Shown in pieces: positions 1-7,330 of a stretch of 10,436 nucleotides of DNA. The translations under genes and the position numbers were made by a program. The notes beneath the pieces are model-generated. The model ran no database searches. It saw nothing but the letters and a program-made list of their open reading frames with translations, and had not been told where the DNA came from. Positions within the stretch are counted from its first letter, which is position 1. Every line of letters starts with the position of its first letter. Source of the stretch: JBFLVQ01 sp040758525 (GTDB taxonomy: Bacteria; Acidobacteriota; Blastocatellia; Chloracidobacteriales; JADJPF01); contig JBFLVQ010000321.1 of assembly GCA_040758525.1 (NCBI GenBank), positions 1-10,436 on the forward strand, read 5' to 3'.

Positions 1-239
1 GGACAATTATTCAGCCAGGCAACGGCGGCATACAATTTAAGCCTAATGACTTATCTACTTTAAAAAGTATGTTTGGAATAGGAAATAGACCTATACACGC
101 CTATGGATGTACTCATTGCGGTTATTTACAACTAAAAGTAGAGTTCGACAAGGAGGATTTAGAACGGTATCAGCAATTCGAAGGAGAGCAACCAAGTGTC
201 TTAAAAAGATTAGGAGGTAACTCTGAAAATAATGAGTAA
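1..239 (+). CDS. 3' end of a small CxxC zinc-ribbon-like protein (partial)
   Basis: An open frame enters from the left edge (first whole codon at position 3) and stops at TAA 237-239, leaving 78 residues. The visible part contains a YGCTHCGYL segment: a CxxC knuckle followed by glycine, as in the second half of a two-knuckle zinc ribbon. The first cysteine pair would lie upstream of the window. The tail after it is charged and probably helical (about 30 residues rich in Glu, Lys and Gln). I infer a small zinc-binding protein, possibly nucleic-acid binding, but cannot name a family with confidence. The frame was chosen because it is the only one open across the edge that carries the CxxC signature. 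Its stop codon lies inside the inverted repeat at 235-261, which may end its transcript. Confidence 0.55.
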   Translation, partial: TIIQPGNGGIQFKPNDLSTLKSMFGIGNRPIHAYGCTHCGYLQLKVEFDKEDLERYQQFEGEQPSVLKRLGGNSENNE

Positions 240-261
240 CCTTAACTTGATTAAGGTTACT
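235..261. terminator. Perfect inverted repeat overlapping the stop of the first gene
   Basis: Arms AGTAACCTTAA (235-245) and TTAAGGTTACT (251-261) are perfectly complementary over 11 bp around a 5-base loop. The TAA stop of the upstream gene is part of the left arm. There is no clear T-run on the right, and on the minus strand only a moderately T-rich stretch follows. It may therefore be a weak or bidirectional terminator, or simply an mRNA 3'-end stabilising hairpin. Confidence 0.5.
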
Positions 262-288
262 ATTGAGACAAAACCATTGAAACCATTG

Positions 289-405
289 CTATTTATTAAG
301 TAGTTTTGAAAATTCCAAATTACTACAACGCATACAAAGATGTTTATTATCTTTAATAGAATAGCCATCTTCTGCCAGAAGCTCTTTAGGTCTGAAAAGC
401 TCCAT
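289..405 (-). CDS. Possible 38-residue CxxC mini-protein or gene remnant
   Basis: On the minus strand an ATG at 405 opens 38 codons ending in TAG at 289-291. The peptide contains a CMRC pair in a context (HLCMRCSNLEF) that looks like one knuckle of a zinc ribbon, so it may be the tail of a decayed zinc-ribbon gene. It has no convincing ribosome binding site, and no upstream in-frame alternative start was found before the stop at about 490. It lies just downstream of the large minus-strand gene and converges on the plus-strand CxxC gene. A real small gene, a remnant or chance are all possible, and I lean to remnant or chance. Confidence 0.25.
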   Translation of the reverse strand: MELFRPKELLAEDGYSIKDNKHLCMRCSNLEFSKLLNK

Positions 406-479
406 ATTTAGCTTGTGTTTTACAGGTTCTATTGTATTACTTATACCACTTTGATAGAAGAGGGTAATATTAGTTCTTG

Positions 480-1646
480 CTAAGAATCGACTGGTCTTTC
501 AACAATAGCTAGCAGTTCATTACCAGCAATACCAAAGTAATAACTACCTTCTTCAACATTAATCATTGCCAATCGATGACGAATAAGTGGGGATGATACT
601 AATACATCTCGCTGCTCTTTGTCGTTCATTAGACGAAGCCGTATAATTGCTCCATCAATAGAGCGTTCACACTCTACTATCGTAGCTGGAACAAATATTA
701 AGTTGATCTCTCTAGCTAATCTTTGTCGCCAGGCAGAACGTGCTTCCAAACTCACTAAGTTAGTATAGAGCCGGCGCGCAAACGTATGACCTTGTTTATC
801 CATTCCAGCGGCTTCAATTAATAGCTCAACTATTCTTGCGCCATACTTAGTTACTGATTCGATAATATTTTCCCGACAAGACAACTGACTAAAAGTAATA
901 CCAGAATGATTGTAAAGATCGAAACACATTTGCCTGTCAGTACTCTCCATCCTGGTTGAAGGTAGTGGCAATGAAGTCTTCAAGCTTAGGGAACTAAAGG
1001 CCCATACATAGAACTTTGCCGATAGGAAGTAGTCCGACTGTTCTATCTGTAATTCCCATTCTCCTGCCCAGCCAGTATTGTCTTGATTGCCAATTATATT
1101 GAACTGTAGATAGCCACCCCTTATCGAACAGACTATTCCATCTATGTTAGTCGCTTCAGTCAAAATTAATGGCAGGCAATCTGGACGGTAAAGCTTGAGT
1201 CTTAACTTTGCCTCCGGTGGCAGAGCGGTAACATATATTACGATCCTTTTATCAACCTCAATTACTTGAAATTTATGTGATGCAGTGAACAGACCATAAT
1301 TAGCTCTACTCAGACTTCTACATATTATCTCCTGTCCACCTGCAGCCGTCGTGATAGTATCGCGTATAGTATCTGCCCAACAGTGCCGATAACTACGATA
1401 CTCTATCCCGGTACGACGGTTAATACGTTGTGCTAAGAAAGAGAGTATTTGCACACTGTTTGAAACTATCCAGAGTTTGCCAATAAAAGCCAGTTGTCGC
1501 AATGCGCTGATATCTTCTGGCAGTAAGCGTGTACCATCTCCTACAACAATAACTGCAGCAACTCTGCGACTACCTTGGCAATAAACACTGTCATTGCGAA
1601 TTTGGGCAATAAAACTAGCTAGCGCTTCACTCAATTTGACTCGACA
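480..1646 (-). CDS. C-terminal part of the large protease: vWA-like and beta-sandwich region (5' end at assembly gap)
   Basis: This frame is open from the run of Ns to a TAG at 480-482, giving 388 readable codons. It has no start of its own: the only Met frame begins across the Ns and is an artefact. Collapsing the 4-base overlap (GACA) on the two edges of the gap joins it in frame to the S8 protease upstream, so it is best read as residues 843-1230 of that protein. The first 120 residues alternate helix and strand (helix LSEALASFIAQIR, strand RVAAVIVVGDG), resembling a von Willebrand A domain. About residues 125-235 look like the beta-sandwich that often follows vWA domains, with a LYRPD strand and a GWAGEWELQIE strand. 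The last 150 residues are unassigned. If vWA-like, the metal site is poor (IDNSNLS instead of DxSxS), which suggests a protein-binding rather than metal-dependent role. The domain assignment is inference. Confidence 0.7.
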   Translation of the reverse strand, partial: CRVKLSEALASFIAQIRNDSVYCQGSRRVAAVIVVGDGTRLLPEDISALRQLAFIGKLWIVSNSVQILSFLAQRINRRTGIEYRSYRHCWADTIRDTITTAAGGQEIICRSLSRANYGLFTASHKFQVIEVDKRIVIYVTALPPEAKLRLKLYRPDCLPLILTEATNIDGIVCSIRGGYLQFNIIGNQDNTGWAGEWELQIEQSDYFLSAKFYVWAFSSLSLKTSLPLPSTRMESTDRQMCFDLYNHSGITFSQLSCRENIIESVTKYGARIVELLIEAAGMDKQGHTFARRLYTNLVSLEARSAWRQRLAREINLIFVPATIVECERSIDGAIIRLRLMNDKEQRDVLVSSPLIRHRLAMINVEEGSYYFGIAGNELLAIVERPVDS

Positions 1647-1656
1647 NNNNNNNNNN
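1647..1656. other. Assembly gap (10 Ns)
   Basis: Ten Ns interrupt the minus-strand coding region. The left edge ends in GACA (1643-1646) and the right edge begins with GACA (1657-1660), so the true relation may be a 4-base overlap rather than missing sequence. The right edge begins with the near-palindrome GACAATTATTGTC (1657-1669), a hairpin-forming sequence that could explain poor read coverage. Confidence 0.95.
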
Positions 1657-4186
1657 GACAATTATTGTCTACTGCCGCCCTGATATCTTCAGATAAGTTA
1701 CTATTATCTATACATATTATTGTTGGTGATGGCAGAATGATACGCTCTCCATGAGCTAAGGCAAGATCAATACCAGTTCTTAAACCAGCAGTTATATCTG
1801 AATTCTGTTGGCAGACTGCCATCTCTATATTGGTCTGGTTATTATTACTGAATAGATTAACAGAGCTAAGCGGCATAAGTTGTGGTGGGGTTTCAGTAAA
1901 AACGTCTATCTCCTGCCACCACCCAATATCAAGTTCGTCTGCATCACCTGTAACTATACTCTTATGCCAAAAATCATCAGGATGATCAGGCTTAGTTGCT
2001 CCATTGAGCTTTTCATCAATAGCAATAAAGATATCAGCCGGTGTAGACATCTCATCAAGGCAAGCATTGCTAATTACCAGAGCAAAATCTTGCTGTGGAT
2101 TAGCTAGTCCTTCTGTCAAGCAGTCGCTTCTGATTGCTAGCGCATAAACACTGATCTGAATTAGTCCATTACAAGCTGCTGCAGGCAGATAGATATTTTG
2201 AAGGTTATCAATGCCTTCCCTACCCTCTTTGAATCGACCAGAAACAGACCAGCCATCAACAAAATTGTTTGCTAGATATAGCTTGCCATTAATTTTTACT
2301 CGTAGTGCCAATTCATTAACAATGGCTGGGACAGTCTTTGTGCCACTACCAGGTAGACCTGGTGGATCGGTCCAGGTAAGAGTAATCTTAATTGGTTTGG
2401 AAGAATTGGCGAGTCGTACATTCCAATCTCTCCGATCTGCGCCTGGTACATTTTTATTAAGCAGACAAGATTGGTCAATATAGATTCTATCTACATCATC
2501 AGCAAGGATATTTGCTAGATTGATACGTCCCCACCCTTGTCTAGGATTGGGAATATGTTCATCACCAACCATCTCAACTGCACCATTAACAATTAGGGCT
2601 CGTAACATTGCTGGTGATGGATCAAGACCATTGTTGCGTTGTCGCCACCATTGTATCAATAATGCACAAGCACCTGCCGTCCTAGGGCTAGCCGATGAAG
2701 TACCACCATCGAAAAAATAGGATGGTTCATTGAGCAGCACCTGAGGCTTGACCGTTGAAGACCACTCTCCCGGCGCAACTATATGTGGTCGAATACGCCC
2801 ATCGGCACAATTGCCCCAACTACTTGAGTGATGAACCTGATCGATATCATCGGCTTCTGCTGCGCCTTCAGTTGGCCGATAACTTTGTGAGTTGCCAGTG
2901 ACAATAATATTCTTTGCTGCCTTTGGGCGCGTTAGTCCTTTTTTGCCATGATTTCCTGCAGAAAAACAGATAGTAAGCGGTTTTGGTGAGAAACCATGTG
3001 GGTCAGCATTACGAACCATTCTGTCATAAATAACCTCTTCAGAGGTGTAATTCATTGGATCGCATAGATCCTTACCCCAAGAGTTATTCTGTATCAATGC
3101 CCTAGAATGCCAAGGCCCAGTATTTGTTACCGTTTCTAAACAGAGCGCCTCAGCATCTAGTAGGTCGCAATCGCCTTGTGATAGCAACTCGGCAGCAGGC
3201 GCTACACCAACAGTATAAAAGATCTTGTCCTCAATACCTTTTACCTTCAACTGGTAATCGACTAGATAACGGCCAGCGGCAATACAAGCTACTAATGTGC
3301 TATGTTCGGCTGAAGGGCGATCATCACAAAGAACTTTGATACGACCTTTGAAGGCTGGATTGTTAGCATCAATACCTTTATCAACAATTCCAATTGCTAC
3401 TCCCGCACCATTAATATTCTTGTCTTCTAACCAACGTAGGTAACAACCTTGTGGAATACCATTGAGATCATATTGACCAGCGACAATAAGCGCTGCTATT
3501 TCACCTTCTATCTGTGCTTCCATATAGGGCTCAATTGCCAACACGTTTGGATGGTCAAGAATCAATTTCTCGCTATAGCTATTTACTAATGTACGTACAC
3601 GCGTATAAAAACCGGACCTTTCCCATTTCTGGGAAGGATCGATATCAATGATTGGATAAGTATTGAGAGCTTGTACTGCCACACTAACTTCCTGTTGCGT
3701 TCCCACAATAAGTATCCAAACCTCTCTCTCTTCTCCTAGTGGAATAGCAACCTTACCTTTTAGAGCTGGGGTAAGCGGTAGTAGATCCTCAATAAAAGAT
3801 AGTTCATTGACTTTCTCGAAAGCGTATCCGGTTACCTGGCATAGATAGGTATTTTCCGGTTGATAGCTTAATAGTTCGACTCCAGTACTGATGATACTGT
3901 TTAACCAGTTAGTATCCATTGGTCCAATCAATTCTAGATAAGCAAGTATCTTTTCTTCTCTAGCTAATGTACGTGAACGTGCTTGATGGTGTGCTTGTTG
4001 CAATTCTTCTTCATTTACCGTTGCCAGCCTGACACCAGTATTGATAAGTAGTAGATCATCTATTTCCGCCGATACTATATCGGTTTGTATTAACAAGTCT
4101 CCATTGGGATAGGTATGTAACAATTTTGTATCATTCTGTTTTAATAGCGCATTGCCAGATTTAACCATGATCCTATTCTTAACCAT
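1657..4186 (-). CDS. S8 (subtilisin, KP-43-like) serine protease, C-terminus running into gap
   Basis: 843 residues are readable from ATG 4186 to the gap. A pro-region-like segment (about residues 75-225) precedes the catalytic domain (about 255-560). The catalytic triad is visible as Asp269 in GIVDKGID, His295 in EHSTLVACIAAG and Ser497 in GGTSSASP, with the oxyanion Asn412 in SAGNHG. The usual HGTHVAG motif is altered to HSTLVAC, but the histidine is kept. Residues 575-710 form the beta-sandwich typical of KP-43/kexin-like subtilases (LTWTDPPG, an IVNELAL strand, QQDFALVIS at the end). I see no signal peptide or membrane segment, so it may be cytoplasmic or exported another way. The ATG at 4186 has GGGGGA 11 bases upstream; a second Met at residue 7 (4168) is the alternative start. 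It is transcribed divergently from the caspase-like gene. Catalysis is well supported; the substrate is unknown. Confidence 0.9.
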
Positions 4187-4206
4187 TATTGCGCTTTTCC
4201 CCCATA

Positions 4207-4234
4207 TTTAATAAAGATGGTATAATGCTGACAA
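4207..4234 (-). promoter_or_regulatory. Candidate promoter for the S8 protease gene
   Basis: On the minus strand TTGTCA (4229-4234) is followed after 16 bases by ATTAAA (4207-4212), about 20 bases before the start codon at 4186. The -35 match is good and the -10 match is weak. That would leave a short leader that still holds the GGGGGA ribosome site. On the plus strand a TATAAT lies at 4221-4226, but it has no matching -35 box. Confidence 0.35.
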
Positions 4235-4275
4235 TATAAGACTCTATTTATTATAACGACATCAAGCCTACGATC

Positions 4276-4304
4276 TTTACATACAAATAGGATCTTTTAA
4301 TAAT
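4276..4304 (+). promoter_or_regulatory. Candidate sigma70-type promoter for the caspase-like gene
   Basis: TTTACA (4276-4281) and AATAAT (4299-4304) are separated by exactly 17 bases, each one base off consensus. Transcription would begin near 4311, leaving a leader of about 30 bases that carries the strong AGGAGG ribosome site at 4331-4336. Confidence 0.45.
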
Positions 4305-4342
4305 TCTGGCAATTAATGGGATATTGTACCAGGAGGAGATAT

Positions 4343-6352
4343 ATGACTGGTAAGGTCTTTGCTTTGCTTGTAGGAATCGATAACTATCCAAACCAGCAAC
4401 ATAAACTGGATGGTTGTATCAATGATGTAACAGCAATGCAAGAATATCTGCAGGCTCGTATAGATGATAATGGGTTCTATTTACAACCTCCCTTGCTACT
4501 AAAGAACCAACAAGCCACCCGCCAAGCCGTGATCGATGGATTTCGTCAATATCTATGTCAGGCAAATAAGGATGACGTTGCGCTATTCTACTTTTCTGGC
4601 CATGGTTCGCGAGAGATAATACCGCCTCAGTTTCAGCAATATCGGCCTAACGGTCTAGTCGAAACATTAGTCTGTTGGGATAGTCGTAATGAAGGTAGTT
4701 GGGATCTCGCAGATAAGGAATTGGCTAAACTGATCTCTGTAGTAGCCAGCAACAATCCACATATCACCATTATTTTAGACTGTTGCCATGCTGGCTCTGG
4801 CACCAGAGAACCAAACCGCACCGCGGTACGGCAGATCACCAAAGACCCACGCCCACGTCCGGTTGAGAGCTTTATCTTTCAACCCGAGGAGTTTGCCAAC
4901 CTTACCGCCCAAACCGCTAAAGTTAACAATAGCGGATGGTCGATCTCGACAACAGGACGGCATATCTTACTGGCTGCCTGTAGATATAATCAATTAGCTA
5001 ATGAGTACAAAGTAGCAGGCAAAACATACGGCGCATTCTCTTATTTCCTCTTAGATACATTGAAGAGGGCGACGGGAAGGTTAACCTATCGCGATCTATT
5101 TGACCGAACTAGAGCCCTAGTATGTAATCATTTCTTTACACAGACACCTCAACTAGAAGCGCACTTACTTACCGATCTAAATCAACTGTTTTTGGGCGGA
5201 GCGATCGCAGTCCGTAACTCTTATTTTACTGTTAACTATAATAAAACCTGGGGCTGGATTCTTAATGCTGGAGCAGTGCATGGTATTGCTAAACCATCTG
5301 CTGAAGAGATAACAGAATTGGCGCTCTTTCCTTTTGAGAGCGAATCGACATCAACATACCAGTTATCAAATGCTCAAGGGAGAGCACAAGTAGTTACTGT
5401 AATGCCACAAATAAGCAGAGTTAAGCTTATAGATACTATGGCTGTAAAACCAGACGATATCTTCAAAGCTGTAGTGATAAACTTACCTATTCCTCCAACT
5501 ACAGTAATGTTAAACGGTGATGAGGAAGGGGTGCAGTTGATTCGTACTGCACTTGACCGTATTGATAATAGTTATTGTCGGCCGCGTTACTTAAAAGCGG
5601 CTAGTGAAGATGCCAATCTATTCCTTTTAGCTCGTAATGGCCAATATATTATTACCCAGGGCAACAATGATCGCCCTTTAACAGCAGAGATTACCGGCTA
5701 CACAAGAGCAAATGCAGAGATAGTAGTCAAATATCTGGAACATATCGCACGCTGGCAAAATATTCTTAAACTTAATAACAGTGGCTACCTTATTCCTGAT
5801 AATGCGATCCGATTAACCTTCTATCAAGGCGCAAAAGAGATATCAGACACATCAGAACTACAACTAGAATATAGCTATCAGAACGGTTATTGGCAAAAGC
5901 CAAGCTTTCACCTGAAACTTACCAATACCACCAGCAAACGTCTATACTGTGCTTTAATAGGTCTATCTGAGAACTTTGAGATTATCCCTGAATTGATTGC
6001 TAATGGCGGCGCCTGGCTTGAACCTAAAGAGGAGATCTGGGCCTTAGATGGTGGTGAAATAGAGATGATAGTGCCAGACGAACTCTGGCAACAAGGTACT
6101 ATTGAACGTATAGACTGGTTGAAACTGATTATCAGTAGCGATCAATTCGATTCATCTCTACTACAACAGGGGACTTTGAATAGTTTAGACCATCGAGGAT
6201 TAACAGAAAGGGTATTTCACAGTACTCTGAATCGCCTAATATATCGTGAGAAAACCCGTGCATTCGCACGAGCATGGAAGACTGAGGTCTATGGTGATTG
6301 GACATCTTCACTGACAACCATTGTTACCAAACGGCCTCCTTATCTATCCTGA
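4343..6352 (+). CDS. Caspase-like (peptidase C14, orthocaspase/metacaspase-type) cysteine protease
   Basis: 669 residues. The N-terminal third is a p20-like caspase fold: the first strand reads FALLVGIDNY, His87 lies in LFYFSGHGSR, and the nucleophile is Cys148 in IILDCCHAG. Asp146 and an acidic LADKEL segment (residues 122-127) fit the basic-residue pocket of metacaspases, so cleavage after Arg/Lys rather than Asp is expected. The rest (about 300-669) is beta-rich; its end, with LYCALIGLSENFEI, GAWLEPKEEIWAL and PDELWQQG, resembles the C-terminal domain of many cyanobacterial and chloroflexal caspase-family proteins, probably a sensing or partner-binding region. The start at 4343 is preferred over an in-frame ATG at 4316, because AGGAGG (4331-4336) sits 6 bases before it and the caspase fold begins immediately. 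There is no signal peptide. The gene is divergent from the S8 protease and upstream of the PilZ gene. The catalytic dyad is intact; the biological role is unknown. Confidence 0.92.
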   Translation: MTGKVFALLVGIDNYPNQQHKLDGCINDVTAMQEYLQARIDDNGFYLQPPLLLKNQQATRQAVIDGFRQYLCQANKDDVALFYFSGHGSREIIPPQFQQYRPNGLVETLVCWDSRNEGSWDLADKELAKLISVVASNNPHITIILDCCHAGSGTREPNRTAVRQITKDPRPRPVESFIFQPEEFANLTAQTAKVNNSGWSISTTGRHILLAACRYNQLANEYKVAGKTYGAFSYFLLDTLKRATGRLTYRDLFDRTRALVCNHFFTQTPQLEAHLLTDLNQLFLGGAIAVRNSYFTVNYNKTWGWILNAGAVHGIAKPSAEEITELALFPFESESTSTYQLSNAQGRAQVVTVMPQISRVKLIDTMAVKPDDIFKAVVINLPIPPTTVMLNGDEEGVQLIRTALDRIDNSYCRPRYLKAASEDANLFLLARNGQYIITQGNNDRPLTAEITGYTRANAEIVVKYLEHIARWQNILKLNNSGYLIPDNAIRLTFYQGAKEISDTSELQLEYSYQNGYWQKPSFHLKLTNTTSKRLYCALIGLSENFEIIPELIANGGAWLEPKEEIWALDGGEIEMIVPDELWQQGTIERIDWLKLIISSDQFDSSLLQQGTLNSLDHRGLTERVFHSTLNRLIYREKTRAFARAWKTEVYGDWTSSLTTIVTKRPPYLS

Positions 6353-6496
6353 CAAGGAGACAATCTTACATTGTGATGATAATTTTTTTTCTTATTCAGA
6401 ATACAAATTCAAGAAAAATCCGTTATTAGTGAATGAGAGTTGTCTTTATTGGGGCTAAATGTATCTATCAGTATCTGATTTAAGGGGGTTTTAACT
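6353..6496 (+). promoter_or_regulatory. Intergenic region with possible terminator and promoter before the PilZ gene
   Basis: Just after the caspase stop a small 5-bp hairpin (ACAAT/ATTGT, 6360-6374) is followed some bases later by a run of eight Ts, a weak terminator candidate. Further on, TTGTCT (6440-6445) and TATCTA (6462-6467) are spaced by 16 bases, a plausible but imperfect promoter for the PilZ gene, which has AAGGGGG (6482-6488) as its ribosome site. The PilZ gene may therefore be transcribed separately. Confidence 0.3.
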
Positions 6497-6916
6497 ATGA
6501 CAGTAAGTGTAGATCGTTTCGTTGTTCAACAGGATGTACAGACATATCGTAGTGCAGACCGGCGTATCAGGCTTACTTTAGGTGTAGTAGTACAATGGAC
6601 TAATAAACAAGGGAGAGAAATCAAAGTATCGACCTTTACAGATAACCTTAGCCCGGGGGGCATCTGTTTTATTATCCATTCCAAATCATTAGGAGATCTA
6701 GTGATAGGAAAAGAGATACATCTGACAATTGATGAACTGATAAACGCGCAAGGTAGTGTCCGGCATATCACTAACAAGAATGGCTTGATCTATGTAGGAG
6801 TAGCACTAGCCAGGGATTTCGCTGAGTGGGTGCCATATTACAGGGGAACTAATCCACACCTACCCATTGAACCGCAACTGATAGAACTTACCCATGCAGA
6901 GCGAAGACATAAATAG
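6497..6916 (+). CDS. PilZ-domain protein (probable cyclic-di-GMP binding)
   Basis: 139 residues, essentially a single PilZ domain. An arginine motif RSADRR (around residues 18-23) precedes the first strand, and the second signature is NLSPGG, matching [D/N]xSxxG. The beta-barrel closes with YVGVALARDF. These are the two c-di-GMP-contacting motifs of PilZ domains, so the protein is likely a stand-alone c-di-GMP receptor that acts on a partner protein. The RxxxR spacing relative to the first strand is slightly unusual (RSADR-R), so binding is probable rather than certain. There is no transmembrane segment. ATG 6497 is preceded by AAGGGGG at a spacing of 8 bases. It lies downstream of the caspase-like gene with a 144-base gap; functional coupling to it is speculative. 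Confidence 0.88.
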   Translation: MTVSVDRFVVQQDVQTYRSADRRIRLTLGVVVQWTNKQGREIKVSTFTDNLSPGGICFIIHSKSLGDLVIGKEIHLTIDELINAQGSVRHITNKNGLIYVGVALARDFAEWVPYYRGTNPHLPIEPQLIELTHAERRHK

Positions 6917-6921
6917 CCAAG

Positions 6922-6961
6922 GCCCGCCCGGTTTGATCCAGTGATCGATACCGTAGCGGGC
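6922..6961 (+). terminator. GC-rich hairpin downstream of the PilZ gene
   Basis: GCCCGC (6922-6927) pairs with GCGGGC (6956-6961), and CGGT (6929-6932) pairs with ACCG (6950-6953), giving a 10-bp stem with a small internal loop, beginning 6 bases after the PilZ stop. Only TT follows, so it lacks a proper U-tract. It may be a poor terminator or an mRNA-end stabiliser. Confidence 0.5.
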
Positions 6962-7111
6962 TTATCATGGGGATTGTAAAATCCATTCTTAGTATCTGGG
7001 AAATAGCTTGCGATAACAAGATAGCAGAATTACGGGCGTAAAATTGCAGTCTGCCTTAACAGCACAGGCGGCCCAGAGAAGACTTTTGCCGGATTCTCCG
7101 GAGTTATGCTC
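6962..7111 (+). other. Unassigned non-coding stretch with small hairpins
   Basis: No gene is supported here. Two compact hairpins are visible: GGATT-GTAA-AATCC (6971-6984), with a GNRA-type loop, and CCGGA-TTC-TCCGG (7089-7101), directly upstream of the -35 box of the riboswitch promoter. A CTGCCT/AGGCGG pairing is also possible around 7053-7076. It could hold a regulator site or a short RNA, but nothing recognisable. Confidence 0.3.
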
Positions 7112-7140
7112 TTGACAGCGAAAATACAAAGGTGTATTTT
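7112..7140 (+). promoter_or_regulatory. Promoter of the SAM-controlled thrC-moaD-lysC leader
   Basis: A perfect TTGACA (7112-7117), a 17-base spacer and TATTTT (7135-7140) give the best promoter in the window, with an expected start near 7147, a few bases before the first riboswitch. The spacer and -10 box also hold an inverted repeat, AAAATAC (7121-7127) and GTATTTT (7134-7140), which might be a repressor site. Confidence 0.7.
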
Positions 7141-7152
7141 TCTCCAAAATAG

Positions 7153-7210
7153 TTTTGTGGTGATTTAGGCAAATTGCTCCACATAAAACATGTGCTAAAT
7201 AGTCCAGAGT
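7153..7210 (+). ncRNA. SAM-II-type riboswitch, copy 1 (S-adenosylmethionine aptamer)
   Basis: The order of conserved elements matches SAM-II: P1 arm TGTGG (7156-7160), loop GATTTAGG then ATTGC, P1 arm CCACA (7179-7183), an A-rich ATAAAA linker and the conserved GCTAAA (7194-7199) that docks into the P1 loop. The same ordered blocks are known from alphaproteobacterial metA/metX leaders. The pseudoknot closing GG/CC (7168-7169 with 7204-7205) is only two pairs, weaker than in copy 2. GTGCTAA (7192-7198) can instead pair with TTAGCGC (7229-7235) in the following terminator, forming an antiterminator when SAM is absent. A covariance-model search was not possible here. Confidence 0.82.
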
Positions 7211-7216
7211 TTTTAA

Positions 7217-7244
7217 CCCTGCGCTAAGTTAGCGCGGGGTTTTT
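7217..7244 (+). terminator. Intrinsic terminator of riboswitch copy 1
   Basis: CCCTGCGCT (7217-7225) pairs with AGCGCGGGG (7231-7239) around the loop AAGTT, with one G-T wobble, followed by five Ts (7240-7244). The 3' arm includes TTAGCGC, which competes for the aptamer's GTGCTAA, as expected of a ligand-controlled attenuator. Confidence 0.85.
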
Positions 7245-7264
7245 CGTTTTGGTCTTTATAACCA

Positions 7265-7322
7265 ACACGTGGCGATTTAGGGTGAATTGCTCCACGTTAA
7301 AAACTGCTAAACAGCCTAGAGG
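7265..7322 (+). ncRNA. SAM-II-type riboswitch, copy 2 (S-adenosylmethionine aptamer)
   Basis: It is the closer match to the SAM-II consensus: P1 ACGTGG (7267-7272) with CCACGT (7292-7297), loop GATTTAGGG...ATTGC, linker TTAAAA, core GCTAAA (7306-7311) and pseudoknot TAGG/CCTA (7278-7281 with 7315-7318). The CCACGTTAAA segment looks the same as in known alphaproteobacterial SAM-II elements. It aligns block by block with copy 1 in the same order, but differs in many positions, including P1 pairing bases, so both look conserved by structure. TGCTAAAC (7305-7312) pairs perfectly over 8 bp with GTTTAGCA (7341-7348) of the next terminator, giving an antiterminator. SAM binding would lock GCTAAA and allow termination. 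Confidence 0.87.
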
Positions 7323-7330
7323 AAATATCA

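Noticed and set aside
1631..1661. C-terminal tail of the protease and N-terminal Met of the next ORF read across the Ns
   Set aside because: Both depend on an arbitrary count of ten Ns and are not real sequence.
4221..4226. Perfect TATAAT on the plus strand as the caspase promoter
   Set aside because: No acceptable -35 box 16-18 bases upstream; the TTTACA/AATAAT pair downstream is better placed.
4316..4342. Upstream in-frame ATG as the start of the caspase-like gene
   Set aside because: The AGGAGG ribosome site lies after it and is well spaced for ATG 4343; the extra nine residues do not belong to the caspase fold.
4633..4997. Overlapping short frames on both strands within the caspase-like gene
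   Set aside because: They lie inside the catalytic region of a clear gene and have no independent signals.
5201..5208. GCGATCGC octamer, the cyanobacterial HIP1 site
   Set aside because: I noticed only one occurrence in 10 kb, not the dense spacing expected of a HIP1-rich genome.
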